Shown here: piece by piece, positions 8,873-18,522 of the stretch
How positions within the stretch are numbered: position 1 is the stretch's first letter
How the letters are laid out: every line of letters starts with the position of its first letter
From: CAZJRB01 sp964547995
GTDB taxonomy: Bacteria; Planctomycetota; Planctomycetia; Pirellulales; Thermoguttaceae
Direction of reading: 5' to 3'
NCBI GenBank assembly: GCA_964547995.1
Contig: CAZJRB010000003.1
Span: 70,543 to 134,542 of the forward strand
DNA: 64,000 nt
Translations under genes and position numbers: made by a program
The notes under the pieces: generated by a model
The model's database searches: none
Seen by the model: only the letters and a program-made list of their open reading frames with translations
What the model was told of the DNA's origin: nothing

Positions 8873-10057
8873 CTACAGGGCCCACTGCGGCACGTCGCCG
8901 TTGCCTGTCTTCTCGCCCTCGAGCAGCCAGCTCAAGTTCAAGACCGCAACCTGAACCGCCGAATGCGCTCCCCTGGGACCGCCTTCAAAAAGCAGGTAGA
9001 TTCGCCCCTCGCTCGGGGCGCCGTTTCTGCCCACTCCGAGGTTCGAGTAGGCGCTCGGCCCGTCATACACCAGCCGCTTGAGTGGCCAGGTCCTGCCGCC
9101 GTCGAAGCTGGCCCAGACCGTCATCTTCTCGCGCCCGCCGCCTCGTGACGCTCCCGCCTCTTCGATCGGCGGCATGTCGCCTTTGTCGGTGTCGATGTTG
9201 GAATACAGCAGGATATCGCGGCCCTCGACCGGCAGGCGGATCAAGCCGCCCATTAGGCCGTAGGACGTGCCGCGTGCGCCGTCGGGCAGGATTTCGGAAC
9301 GCCAGAAGTTCAGCCACCGCTCCCCGCCGTCGTAACTCCAGGCGAAGAACCGGTTGCCGCGGGTCATATGTTCGCGGGAGCTGTAAAGGATGCGGCCGTC
9401 GGAGATCTCGGCCAATGCCGCTTCTCCCGTGCCGAGGACGGGAAACGGGTTGGTCGTCTGCCAGGTCTTGCCCCGGTCGTCGCTGTAGACGGCCGTATTG
9501 TAAATCACGGGCCGCCACATGAGCATGTTGGACGGTGACCAGCGAACCGGCATGATCAGACGGCCCTTGTGCTTTCCGAACTGAAGCGTGACGCCGGGCT
9601 GAAAGCAGTTGGCATTGAGGTCCTTCCCACCCGCGCCGTGCCCCATCTTGTTCGGAAGCACCTCGATTTCCTCGCGAGTCCAGTTCCGTCCCGCGTCTTC
9701 GCTGATCCACCGGTGTCCGGTGGGATTCACCAGCATGATGGATCCCGTTTTCTCGTCCACAATCGCGTTGCCCCCGGCGTCAGGCCCGATTTCGGCCGGA
9801 TCGCTCCACGTCTTGCCGCCGCCGGTGCTGCGCCTGACGGTCTTCCCATGGAAGGCCAGCAGGGTCCCGTCCCGGGCGGTGACGATGTTTCGTCCTCCCC
9901 GTCCCTTGAAGAGCTCCTGCATGGCGAACTGCGGCTCGCCCATGAATAAGTCGAGTTTGCCATCGAGTTCATTCTCAGTCTTGTCCCCGGCCGCCTGTGC
10001 GGCGCAGCAGATCGCCAGCACGGCCGTGGTTACGAGTGCAGGTATTTGTGCTTGCAT
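8873..10057 (-). CDS. Secreted sialidase-family BNR protein
   Basis: 394 residues with a signal peptide (to about CCAAQAAG), then a six-bladed BNR propeller with Asp boxes at STGGGKTW, SDDRGKTW and SFDGGRTW and the closing block NLSWLLEGEKTGNGDVP. The FRIP arginine motif is replaced by GRNIVTARDG, so classical sialidase activity is uncertain. Three relatives sit nearby: 12223-13368, the N-terminal half of 13483-16425, and a deleted copy at 10143-10484. They look like tandem duplicates. Likely role: exo-acting hydrolysis of an anionic sugar outside the cytoplasm. Confidence 0.8.
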   Translation of the reverse strand: MQAQIPALVTTAVLAICCAAQAAGDKTENELDGKLDLFMGEPQFAMQELFKGRGGRNIVTARDGTLLAFHGKTVRRSTGGGKTWSDPAEIGPDAGGNAIVDEKTGSIMLVNPTGHRWISEDAGRNWTREEIEVLPNKMGHGAGGKDLNANCFQPGVTLQFGKHKGRLIMPVRWSPSNMLMWRPVIYNTAVYSDDRGKTWQTTNPFPVLGTGEAALAEISDGRILYSSREHMTRGNRFFAWSYDGGERWLNFWRSEILPDGARGTSYGLMGGLIRLPVEGRDILLYSNIDTDKGDMPPIEEAGASRGGGREKMTVWASFDGGRTWPLKRLVYDGPSAYSNLGVGRNGAPSEGRIYLLFEGGPRGAHSAVQVAVLNLSWLLEGEKTGNGDVPQWAL

Positions 10058-10142
10058 GATTTTCTCTCCTTGTTCTTGACCGTTCCGTCAAAGCTGACAG
10101 AATGTTTTCTTGTCCGATCCTCAACTCCTCTCACTCCGAAAC

Positions 10143-10484
10143 CTACCCCGGCACTTCGCCGTCACCCGTCTTCTCGCCCCCGAGTACCCAGCTCAGGTTG
10201 AAGCGGGCGATCTGACAGTCGGAATGGGGGCCGGATGGACCGCCTTCAAACTGCAGATATATCCAGCCCTCGCTGGGCGTCCCCGACCGGCCGGCAGCCA
10301 GCGACGAGTAGGCGGCGTGACGCTCGAGACCCGCGCGAATTTCCTCCGTGTCGATCCGGCCTCCAGCCGACGGCGCACCGTCGGCAGCGCCCGGTGCATT
10401 GCGGCTGAAGATGCAGAAAGCGGCCAGGATCGCTAGGCCTACGCCCACAGCTCTCGAGCACGAGTTCCGGTGTACCGTTTTCAT
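10143..10484 (-). pseudogene. Sialidase-family gene with internal deletion
   Basis: 113 codons from ATG 10484 encode a signal peptide (GVGLAILAAFCIFSRNAPGA) and about 25 unique residues. They then jump directly to the final blade of the neighbouring sialidases: AAYSSLAAGRSGTPSEGWIY and ARFNLSWVLGGEKTGDGEVP. About 300 central residues are missing and the frame is intact. One propeller blade cannot form the enzyme, so this is a deleted paralogue of the genes at 8873 and 12223. Confidence 0.75.
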
Positions 10485-10519
10485 CGATTCGCATCGCTCC
10501 TCATTGGTTGGAAGGTTCG

Positions 10520-11962
10520 TCAGTGTCCGTTCCCTCGCCCGATCCGCTCGCGCAGCTCCGCGCTCAGCCGCGCCACAGTGCGGGCATGGTCCGTGCGGCC
10601 TGCCAGGTTGATGGTTTCAGCGGGGTCGTTGCCGTGGTCGTACAGTTCCCGAGCCTCGGCCAGGCCGCTTCGGCGGTCGATCCATTCGGTGTATCGCCAG
10701 CGGTCGGTCCGCAGGGAATAGCCCATCGTGCCCCCACGCGGAAACTGGCTCAATGCGCTGGTGCGCACCGTCGCGGAAGGGGTCTCCAACACCGGCGCGA
10801 GGCTGCGGCCTTCGACGCCCTCGGCGGCGGGCAGACCGCAAAGCTCGACCAACGTCGGGTAAATGTCGGTGAACTCGGCGAGCGATCGGCTCGACCGGCC
10901 CGCTGTCGCCCGGCCCGGTACGGCGAACATCAGCGGCGCGCGGGTATCGAGTTCGAAGTTGGTCGTCTTACACCACAGGCCGTGCTCGCCCAGGTGCCAA
11001 CCATGGTCGCCCCACAGGCAAATGACCGTGTTCTCGTCGAGGCCCAGCAGCTCGACCTCGGACATCAGCCTGCCGATCATTGCGTCGACGTAGCTGATCG
11101 CCGCGTAGTAGCCGTGCCGCAGGTGGGCCGCCTGGGCGCCGGTCAGAATGCCCCCCTCGGGCATGTCCGTATAGCCCCGCAACTCGTGCCAGTTGTGCAG
11201 AGCGATTTTCGGAACGTCCTCCGGCGGAAACGGGTTGGGTACCTCTCCGATCAGCTCGCGCTTCTGCATGTCCCAGTACCGCTTGGGCGCTGAGAACGGC
11301 AGGTGTGGGCGGCGGAACCCCACGGCTAGGAAGAACGGCTTGGCTCCTTCGGCCAGCGCGCCGAGACGCTCCAACGCCTTCTCGGCCACGCGCCCGTCGA
11401 TGTACGCGTTGTCGGGCACCTCGGCGCACTCGGTCGCGGCGGCCTTTTCTCGCCCCGGCCGCCCGCCCGGCTGGTAAATGCGCAGGTTCTCCTCCAGCAC
11501 GTATTTTCCCCGAACGCCTCGAGTGTCGTCCAGCAGTTCCGGAGCCGACCAGCTCGGCCGGTCGCGGTGCGAGGGCGGGTCGTGGTAAACCTTGCCGATG
11601 CACTCCGTGTGATACCCGTGGTTCTTGAAGTGCTGCGGCAGGGTCACCACGTCGGGCGCGTGCTTGCGAAAGTGCGTGTGCAGATCCCACACGCGGAGGC
11701 TGTCGGGGTACCGGCTGGTCATCAACGATGCCCGCGACGGATTGCACACGGCCTGCTGCACGTACGCCCGCTCGAACACCATGCCGCGCCGCGCCAGCGC
11801 GTCGATGTGCGGGGTGACGGCGTGGGCATCGCCGTAGCAGCCCAGTTGCGGGCGAAGGTCGTCGACGGCGATCAGTAGCACGTTCAAGCGGCCCTCGGCG
11901 GCAGTCGCAAACGAAACCATCAGTGCGACGACCCACAGGGCGAGGAGCATCGTTCGCGCCAT
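10520..11962 (-). CDS. Secreted sulfatase (iduronate-2-sulfatase-like)
   Basis: 480 residues with a signal peptide (to about ATAAEG). The metal-binding start NVLLIAVDDLRPQLGCYGD is followed by the activation signature CNPSR with Cys73, the residue converted to formylglycine in type I sulfatases. GRVAEKALERL, the downstream WGDHGWHLGEHG motif and the C-terminal RYTEWI/ELYDHGNDP segment fit the iduronate-2-sulfatase branch. It would hydrolyse sulfate esters on a sulfated polysaccharide outside the cytoplasm. The exact sulfate position is inferred from family only. No formylglycine-generating enzyme lies in this window. Confidence 0.9.
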   Translation of the reverse strand: MARTMLLALWVVALMVSFATAAEGRLNVLLIAVDDLRPQLGCYGDAHAVTPHIDALARRGMVFERAYVQQAVCNPSRASLMTSRYPDSLRVWDLHTHFRKHAPDVVTLPQHFKNHGYHTECIGKVYHDPPSHRDRPSWSAPELLDDTRGVRGKYVLEENLRIYQPGGRPGREKAAATECAEVPDNAYIDGRVAEKALERLGALAEGAKPFFLAVGFRRPHLPFSAPKRYWDMQKRELIGEVPNPFPPEDVPKIALHNWHELRGYTDMPEGGILTGAQAAHLRHGYYAAISYVDAMIGRLMSEVELLGLDENTVICLWGDHGWHLGEHGLWCKTTNFELDTRAPLMFAVPGRATAGRSSRSLAEFTDIYPTLVELCGLPAAEGVEGRSLAPVLETPSATVRTSALSQFPRGGTMGYSLRTDRWRYTEWIDRRSGLAEARELYDHGNDPAETINLAGRTDHARTVARLSAELRERIGRGNGH

Positions 11963-11965
11963 GGT

Positions 11966-12089
11966 CTAGTCCTTGTCAAAGAAGTACTCGGGATAGGTCA
12001 GCGACAGCCGCGGGAACCAAAAAAGCCAACACGGCGAAGTCTGCAATGGTCCGCGTTTGGCGGGGTAAACGACTTGGTTCGTTTTCCAT
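11966..12089 (-). pseudogene. Possible remnant: start codon with strong RBS joined to a short C-terminal piece
   Basis: The 260-bp interval upstream of the sulfatase gene holds an ATG at 12089 preceded by GAGGAG. Its frame encodes 37 residues of no recognisable domain. In the next frame the sequence ends FPRLSLTYPEYFFDKD and a TAG at 11966-11968, reaching the ribosome-binding region of the sulfatase as a C-terminus does in an operon. This reading rests only on the short conserved-looking tail. The rest of the interval shows nothing. Confidence 0.3.
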
Positions 12090-12222
12090 TGTGTAACTCC
12101 TCGCGGTGTGAAGGCAAGTTCCTAGTAGCATCGTGGGCCACGGTCGTCTAGTATTTGGTGGAACGGTGCAAGCCACGGCCGGCACGAGCGACCGAAGTCC
12201 GACCGGAACCATGGCTTGCTTG

Positions 12223-13368
12223 TCACCACCCTACCAGTTCCGGAACCTCCCCGTCGCCGGTCGGCTCGCCTTCGAGCAGCCAGGCGAGGTTAAAGCGGGC
12301 AACGCGCCCACCGCCGGAACCCTCGTACAGCAGGTAAATCCATCCTTCGCTGGGCGTGCCGGGGCGGCCGGCCGTAAGCGACGAGTAGGCAAAAGCTCCC
12401 TTATCCACCTGTCGTTTCAGCGGCCATGTCTTCCCGCCATCGAAGCTGGCCCAAACGTGGCCGTTGCGGCGCCCGCCGGGCGATACGATGTTGCTGAACA
12501 CCAGGATGTCGCGCCCGCGGACGGGCAGGCGGACGAGGCCGGCCTTCAGGCCGTAGTCGCGGTTCTGGCCGCCGTCGGGCAGCACGTCGCTTACGGAAAG
12601 GTCTTTCCACGTTTGGCCGCCGTCGCCGCTGTAGGCGCTCCAGCGCATTCGGGCGTTCTCGCCCTTGGGCGCCCAGTGCCGGCGGGAGTTGTAGTAGATC
12701 CGTCCGTCGGATAGCTCGGCCAGCGTTCCTTCGCCCGTCCCCAAGGCAGGAAATGGGGTGCTGGTTTGCCAGCTCTTGCCTCCGTCATCGCTGTAGAGGG
12801 CCGTGTTATAATGTTCGGGCCAATCACGCCGCGCATTGCTTGTAGGAATGACCCTGGCCGGTTGAAGGAGCCTACCGCGATGGTTTCCCTGCCGGAGCGT
12901 GATGCCGGAATCGGCTCCATGGGTACCGGCTCTATGGCCCAGCGCGTTGGGTTTGATTACCGTATCCTCGTCCTTCGTCCAGGTCTTGCCGGAATCGCCG
13001 CTACGGAACATGCCTGCTTGAAACACGAGGATATCGCCGCGTTTTTCGTCGACACTTGCGGCCCCCAGGTGGGTTTTAGCGTCGCCAACGCGCTGTTCGG
13101 GTTCCCAGGTGGCGCCTCCGTCGTTGCTGCGGCGCAGCCTGATAGGCTCATTCTGCGCCCAGAAGGCCAGAACCGTCCCGTCGACGGCCGTGACGATACT
13201 CGGAAACCGCCCGCCCTTGAAGAGTTGCTGAATTTCCAGCCTGGGTTCTCCAAGGAACGGTTCCAGCTTGCCCTCGAATTTGGCTTCGAGCTTGCCCTCG
13301 GCTGCAAAGGCGGTGCCGCCGATGGCCAGCAGAACCAGGGTTGTGAGTGTGGTTGTTCTCGTTTTCAT
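12223..13368 (-). CDS. Secreted sialidase-family BNR protein
   Basis: The start at 13368 follows a GAAAGGACCC site and gives a 381-residue protein with a signal peptide ending GGTAFAAEGK. The EGKLEAKFEGKLEPFLGEP opening is shared with the gene immediately upstream (13483-16425), marking a recent duplication. Asp boxes are visible at SNDGGATW, SDDGGKSW, SGDGGQTW and SFDGGKTW. The C-terminus FNLAWLLEGEPTGDGEVP closes the propeller. As in its neighbours the classical FRIP motif is absent (FPSIVTAVDG). Predicted exo-glycosidase of the GH33-like superfamily; substrate unknown. Confidence 0.8.
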   Translation of the reverse strand: MKTRTTTLTTLVLLAIGGTAFAAEGKLEAKFEGKLEPFLGEPRLEIQQLFKGGRFPSIVTAVDGTVLAFWAQNEPIRLRRSNDGGATWEPEQRVGDAKTHLGAASVDEKRGDILVFQAGMFRSGDSGKTWTKDEDTVIKPNALGHRAGTHGADSGITLRQGNHRGRLLQPARVIPTSNARRDWPEHYNTALYSDDGGKSWQTSTPFPALGTGEGTLAELSDGRIYYNSRRHWAPKGENARMRWSAYSGDGGQTWKDLSVSDVLPDGGQNRDYGLKAGLVRLPVRGRDILVFSNIVSPGGRRNGHVWASFDGGKTWPLKRQVDKGAFAYSSLTAGRPGTPSEGWIYLLYEGSGGGRVARFNLAWLLEGEPTGDGEVPELVGW

Positions 13369-13482
13369 GCGATGGGTCCTTTCGGTTCGATACTTGCCGC
13401 GTGCCATTTTTGCGTTTTTGCACCGCAGGGGTGCTAAGCCGGATGCCGACCACGTACTGGCCAAAGCAGACCCGGAGGAACA

Positions 13483-16425
13483 TCAGAACTGGAAGTACGT
13501 GCGGGGCCCTGAATTACGACCCCCCGCGTGGCAATACGGTGTCAGCAGCATCTGCGTGTTCTTGATGCGGAATCGTACCTCGCCCGCTTTTTCGGGAGAG
13601 CTCGCTTCCATCCATTCCGACGCCGCTTCTGGCCGGAAGTCCTTCCCGACAAACGGTTCTGCAACGGCGGCTCCCTTTTCGGTCGTCTGCGCCAAGGCCC
13701 AGGGGCCATACGTAAAGGCAACCCATCTCGGTCCGTCCTTCGGCGCCTCGATGTGACTCTTGAGCAGATACTCAAAGTCAATATCGATCCCATCACCGCT
13801 CTTCCAGGCCCGGCGGATTCGGTAGAACCCTCGATCATTCTTGCTCAACGCGATATCGTCTCCGTTGATGCGAACGGATGTCAAACGCGCGTCGGCCGGA
13901 TCCCGGAACTCAATCGCAAATTCCTTGCCGCCCGCTTCCTCAAAACGAATCCCCACCCGAGGACTGCAAGGATAACTTCCCGTCACTTTGATTTTGGCCT
14001 TGCCGAATGCTTCCGGGAGGACGGCGCTGCAGGGGACCAGACTTGCGAGCGCAATCCCGCCGTCCACCTCGCCAATCAGGTAACGAGAGAACATTTCCAA
14101 CGCCCGCGGGCCGCTCGAAGCGCAGCATGTAATCTTGGGGCTGTACCCCCGGTAAGCTTCATTAGCCCGGGTAAAGTAACACCAATCGATTCCATCGCGA
14201 TGTTGTGCGGCCATCAGCGCATTGAAGACCGCCCGTTCGGCCTCGGCGGCATACCGGGCCAGGCCGGTCAGTTCCAGCAGGTGCAGGTTCAACTGGATCC
14301 ATGTCGTCGTGGAGCAGGTTTCGACCACGGCCTCCGCCGGCGCGAAATCCCGCGGCAGCGCGAAACACTCCTTGTTTCCGTTGTAATCCGTGTGCCGGCT
14401 CCAAGGGCCTCCCGTTATGTAGATGTGGTGTGCCTTGATGTTCTCCCAGCCGTTCTGCGCGGTCTCCAGGTATCGATGATCTCCGGTGTGCTTGTAGAGG
14501 ATCGCGTAACCCAGCAGGTTGGCCATGAGCTGATACGCCTTGCCTTCACCCGGCCCCGAAACATCCTCCTTCTTCAGCATGGCCCCCATCAGACGCAACC
14601 CGGGCGCATTTTCGCTGCACTTCACGATATGTTCGGCAAACTTGAGAAGACGTTCCTCGCGAGTCCTTTCGTAAAGCATCATGATGGACTCGAGCACGGT
14701 CGTGCTCGATATGCCGCGTCTTGTTCCATTGCGGGTGATGTCGGCTTTACCTTCTCCAAAGGTGCCGATCAACAAATCCGCGATTCGTTCACAAGCTTTG
14801 ACGACGCGGTCATCGGGGTGGAAACGCTCATGGGTCAACAAACCGTACAGGTTGTAGCGGTGCGTCCAGACATCCCAGTGGTTCGCCGCGGGTATCGAGT
14901 AGAATCGACTCTTCTGAGCATACGTTCCCAAGTATCCATTCGGCTCCTGGGCGTCCAGGAGTCGCTCCACGGTCTCCCGGAGTGTCTTGCCCAGTTGTTC
15001 GTTGCCCGTTCGCTCATGCGCCAGGGTCGCGGCGTGGAGCCATTTTCCGACATGCTCTCCCTGCCACGGATGTTGTCCGGGCCGGGACTGAAAACCGGAA
15101 AGCATATACCCGCCTTCGCCGTCGACCATGTGCCAAAGGCGATTTCTTTCCCAACACGCGACTCTTTGTGTAAGCAGCCCGTCCTCAAGCGAAGTGGGCA
15201 ACGGCCTCCACACGCCATCGTCCCTCTTCCGTGCTTCTGTTGCCGACGCACTGTTCGAGGCAATAGTGACCCACTCCGGCACGTCGCCGTCGCCGGTCTT
15301 CTCGCCCTCGAGCAGCCAGCTCAGGTTGAAGCGGGCCATCTTGGCCCCGCCGCTTTCGAACAGCAGGTAGATCCAGCCTTCGGCCGGCGTGCCGGGCCGG
15401 CCAGCGTCGAGCGAGGAGTAGGCGCTGGGGCCGGCGAACACCAGTCGCTTGACCGGCCAGCTTTTCCCGCCGTCAAAACTGGCCCAGACAGTCATCCGAA
15501 CGCGATGATGCTCCGGGGTATCCGCATTGCTGTAGACGAGAATGTCGCGATTCTCAACGGGCAGCCGCGCCAAGCCGCACATCATCCCGAAGTGCCCATT
15601 GTAGTTCGAGCCGCGACGCGAGCCACGATAGCGAGGACCGTCCGGCAACTCCTTGTGATACCCCGCGTCCCGCCAAGTCGCGCCGCCGTCGTAACTCCAC
15701 GCAAACGGCCGCTGATAGCGGAAATTCTCTTCTTTCTCAAACCAGTGGTTGCGCGAGCTGTAATACACATGACCGTTGGACAACTCGGCCACCGCGCCTT
15801 CACCCGTGCCTACAATCGGAAACGGTCCGCTGGAACGCCAATGCTTCCCGCCATCGTCGCTATAGACGGCCGAATTATAGCCTCGCTTGCCTTCATAGAC
15901 GCGGGCGGGGCGCAGCAGGCGACCCACGTGCTCGCCGTGCCGCAGGGTGATGCCGTGCTCGGCCATGCACATCGACGGGACGTTGCCGTTGCCGTCCGGA
16001 TGAATGACCACGGCTTCTTCCTTCCAACTCTTGCCGTGGTCCTGGCTTCGATACATCGTCAACGGTGCGGGCGGATGTTTGGCTTCGGTAAAGAGCAGGA
16101 TATCGCCGGTCTTCTCGTCCAAGGTGACCCCGCCGCTAAGGAGGCCCTTGCCGACGGCAATCTCCGGCCCCCATGTCGTGCCGCCGTCTTCGCTGCGGCG
16201 GACGCGCACCTGGCCCCACCCCCACGCCGCCAGAACGGCCCCGTCCGTGGCGACCACGACATTGGGAAGCCGTTGGTCCTTGAACGCCTGCTGGATGTCG
16301 ATTGTCGGTTCGCCCAGCAGTGGTTCCAGGTTCCGCTCGAACTTGCCTTCGAGCTTGCCCTCGGCCGCCAGGGCCGCTGAGGCCATTACGATTGCCAGGG
16401 TGAATGCCGCGGCGTGTTGTTTCAT
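13483..16425 (-). CDS. Sialidase-GH127 (beta-L-arabinofuranosidase-like) fusion protein
   Basis: 980 residues in one open frame. Residues 1-395 are a complete sialidase-like propeller with signal peptide, closely related to the next gene, up to SWLLEGEKTGDGDVPEW where its relatives stop. Residues about 420-980 form an (alpha/alpha)6-barrel glycosidase of the GH127/DUF1680 type. They include ETCSTTTWIQL, matching the Glu-x-Cys of the catalytic zinc site, and KITCCASSGPR at the paired-cysteine position. The second module has no signal peptide of its own and follows a short linker (IASNSASATEARKR). Read-through fusion after loss of the sialidase stop is the simplest explanation. Both modules look complete, so a bifunctional exported enzyme is possible. 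Confidence 0.85.
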   Translation of the reverse strand: MKQHAAAFTLAIVMASAALAAEGKLEGKFERNLEPLLGEPTIDIQQAFKDQRLPNVVVATDGAVLAAWGWGQVRVRRSEDGGTTWGPEIAVGKGLLSGGVTLDEKTGDILLFTEAKHPPAPLTMYRSQDHGKSWKEEAVVIHPDGNGNVPSMCMAEHGITLRHGEHVGRLLRPARVYEGKRGYNSAVYSDDGGKHWRSSGPFPIVGTGEGAVAELSNGHVYYSSRNHWFEKEENFRYQRPFAWSYDGGATWRDAGYHKELPDGPRYRGSRRGSNYNGHFGMMCGLARLPVENRDILVYSNADTPEHHRVRMTVWASFDGGKSWPVKRLVFAGPSAYSSLDAGRPGTPAEGWIYLLFESGGAKMARFNLSWLLEGEKTGDGDVPEWVTIASNSASATEARKRDDGVWRPLPTSLEDGLLTQRVACWERNRLWHMVDGEGGYMLSGFQSRPGQHPWQGEHVGKWLHAATLAHERTGNEQLGKTLRETVERLLDAQEPNGYLGTYAQKSRFYSIPAANHWDVWTHRYNLYGLLTHERFHPDDRVVKACERIADLLIGTFGEGKADITRNGTRRGISSTTVLESIMMLYERTREERLLKFAEHIVKCSENAPGLRLMGAMLKKEDVSGPGEGKAYQLMANLLGYAILYKHTGDHRYLETAQNGWENIKAHHIYITGGPWSRHTDYNGNKECFALPRDFAPAEAVVETCSTTTWIQLNLHLLELTGLARYAAEAERAVFNALMAAQHRDGIDWCYFTRANEAYRGYSPKITCCASSGPRALEMFSRYLIGEVDGGIALASLVPCSAVLPEAFGKAKIKVTGSYPCSPRVGIRFEEAGGKEFAIEFRDPADARLTSVRINGDDIALSKNDRGFYRIRRAWKSGDGIDIDFEYLLKSHIEAPKDGPRWVAFTYGPWALAQTTEKGAAVAEPFVGKDFRPEAASEWMEASSPEKAGEVRFRIKNTQMLLTPYCHAGGRNSGPRTYFQF

Positions 16426-16434
16426 GTCATCTTC

Positions 16435-18522
16435 TCATTTCTCAATCTTGTCGTGCGACGGATTCCCCAATCTCTGGTCCGTTTTCACCACCGGTAGATA
16501 TGTCATCCGCAGGGTCGTAAAACCGTACGGCAGCAATTGGATCTTTTCCACCCGCTCGGCCAGCTTCAAGGGCTGCTCGGGCAGCTTCGGGCCCGGCCCA
16601 CTTGTTGCCGGATCGAACGTCCAGTCCGGCACCCGCTGCGCGTCGATTTCCAGTGCCAGGGGCGAATGCTCCCAGACGTGCCCACCGGCGGGAACCGGCA
16701 GTTGCTTGGCGCGGACCGAAGTCGCCGGGGCCTTTGCATCCAGACGGAGGGCATAGTTCCAGGGACTGTCGGCGCGGGCGTACTCTTCAAACGACCCCCA
16801 CTGGTCAAACGGCCTCTTGTCTCCCTTGACGGGCAAAGCGTAGAGCAGCGGTCCGCGTTCGACGTAGGCCGCCCGCTCGGCCCATTTTTCCCAGAAGCCT
16901 ACCTGGATCGTGGCGGGGAACGTCAGCTCGAGGCGATCCCCGTCAGACCACTTCCGCTCCAACCGGGCCCAAGCGCCCGGCTTGCACTTGGCAGAAGTCT
17001 TCTCGCCGTTGATCGAGATCGAGGCGTCGCGGCTCCAACCGGGAATCCGCACCAGCAAGGGGAAGGCGGCCTTCGGCGGCTTTAGCTTCAGCGTTACCTC
17101 GACGGTTTCGCGGAACGGGTACTCCGTTTCTTCTGCCAGCGTTACTTGGACCCCGCCTTTCAGGTTGGCCTCGCACCGGAGCCGGCCGTAATAGGCCAAG
17201 GCCAAGCCGCCGTCCGGCGTGGCCAGCACCATGTTCTCCGCCAGGATGGGGATCGTCCGCGGGCCGTTCGAATGGCAGCATTCGACCCAGCGTCTGGCGG
17301 AATAGTTCAGGTTTCTGGCTGCTCTGAGTTGGTTGGGGGTCACGAAGTAGGCGGCGACCTGTCCGTCCTTGCTGCGGTGGCCGGGCAGGGCGTTCAGCGC
17401 GGCCTTCTCGGCGAAATCGGCATAGCGGGAATCGCCCGTGAGCTTGAGCATCTCGGTCCAGCACCAGACCCACCAGAAGGAATCGCACAACTCAGAGTTC
17501 ACGTAGGGCCCCTTGCCGGCAAGGCGCTCACCCTGGCCGCTGGGCGCCCCGTGCGGCTGGAGGTGTTCGGCCACCAGCGCCTTGTGGGCGTACTCAAGGT
17601 GCCTGAGCCAGCGGGCGTCTCCGGTGGCGCGGTACACGTCGATCATCGAGAGATACAAGATCCCCCAGCCGGCCGCATGACCTCGCAGCGGCTTTTTTTC
17701 GCGCAACATCTCGCCCCAGTCCATCCGCTCTAAGAAGCGGTCCAGGAGATAGCCGGCCATGTCGACGTATTTCTCATCGCCGGTCCGGCGGTACAATTCG
17801 ACCATGGCATTGGAGAGGCTCGTGTACCACTCTTGCCCGGGCAGCGGCGCCTTCTTGCCCGGACTGTGCGGCCCGACGCGACTGCAAACCAGATCGGCGG
17901 CTTTCCGGCAGGCTTCGAGCACGCGCGGATCGCCCGTGAAACGATGGTAGCACAGCAGCGCGTTGAGCGTCTCGCCAAAGGACCACAGCTCGAACTGCGA
18001 GCCGTCGATGCCGGTCCCGCGAAACTGGTCTGCGGGCGGGTCGACGCCAAGGTAGCCATCCGGCTGCTGCGCGGCCAGGACGTCGGCAACGCACTTCGCA
18101 GCCAACCTTCGGCACTCTTCCAGCCCGGCCACCCAACCTAAACGGCAAACGGCGTCGATCCAGTGCGCCTGGTATTCCCCGGCGACCGGCGCGCCTTGGT
18201 GCTCGATGTACGGATGGTAGAACGGCGCCTTGACGCCACCGGCAACCGGAAGGTAGGTCCACAACGGCCCGCGTTTGCTCCGCAGTTGTTTCTTCGCGAA
18301 CCAATATCCTTCAAGGCTCATCTGGTTGGCCTTGGCCACCCAGCCGTTGGCCGCGTCCTCCGCCATGTGCCGCTCGATCCAGCCCGAAGGCACAATCGAG
18401 CCGGCGGGCAGCGCGGGCAACTTGTCGTCTATGGCCATCCGGCCCCGGGGGGCCGGATCGGCAGCCTGCGCCTCGCACAGGCAGAGGAGAAGCAGCGAAA
18501 CTCCGCGAACCAATCGTTTCAT
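16435..18522 (-). CDS. Secreted GH127-like beta-L-arabinofuranosidase
   Basis: 695 residues with a signal peptide (LLLLCLCEAQAAD). The (alpha/alpha)6-barrel helices are rich in AAQQPDGYLG, RYADFAEKAALNAL and similar motifs of the GH127/DUF1680 family. The predicted zinc/catalytic elements are NSELCDSFWW (Glu-x-Cys) and VECCHSNGPR (paired cysteines including the putative nucleophile). A C-terminal beta-sandwich (PLLVRIPGWSRDASISING) follows. The ATG overlaps the stop of the upstream GH127 gene as ATGA, so the two are probably translationally coupled. The family removes beta-L-arabinofuranose; other members of the wider clan have different specificities, so the sugar is inferred. Confidence 0.88.
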   Translation of the reverse strand: MKRLVRGVSLLLLCLCEAQAADPAPRGRMAIDDKLPALPAGSIVPSGWIERHMAEDAANGWVAKANQMSLEGYWFAKKQLRSKRGPLWTYLPVAGGVKAPFYHPYIEHQGAPVAGEYQAHWIDAVCRLGWVAGLEECRRLAAKCVADVLAAQQPDGYLGVDPPADQFRGTGIDGSQFELWSFGETLNALLCYHRFTGDPRVLEACRKAADLVCSRVGPHSPGKKAPLPGQEWYTSLSNAMVELYRRTGDEKYVDMAGYLLDRFLERMDWGEMLREKKPLRGHAAGWGILYLSMIDVYRATGDARWLRHLEYAHKALVAEHLQPHGAPSGQGERLAGKGPYVNSELCDSFWWVWCWTEMLKLTGDSRYADFAEKAALNALPGHRSKDGQVAAYFVTPNQLRAARNLNYSARRWVECCHSNGPRTIPILAENMVLATPDGGLALAYYGRLRCEANLKGGVQVTLAEETEYPFRETVEVTLKLKPPKAAFPLLVRIPGWSRDASISINGEKTSAKCKPGAWARLERKWSDGDRLELTFPATIQVGFWEKWAERAAYVERGPLLYALPVKGDKRPFDQWGSFEEYARADSPWNYALRLDAKAPATSVRAKQLPVPAGGHVWEHSPLALEIDAQRVPDWTFDPATSGPGPKLPEQPLKLAERVEKIQLLPYGFTTLRMTYLPVVKTDQRLGNPSHDKIEK

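Noticed and set aside
11976..12212. 78-codon minus-strand ORF as a real gene
   Set aside because: No domain or signal peptide; only the internal ATG with GAGGAG and the short C-terminal tail in another frame seemed meaningful.
13528..16380. 950-codon plus-strand open frame
   Set aside because: Exactly antisense to the sialidase-GH127 fusion; no signal peptide or domain is visible, and the minus-strand frame has both.
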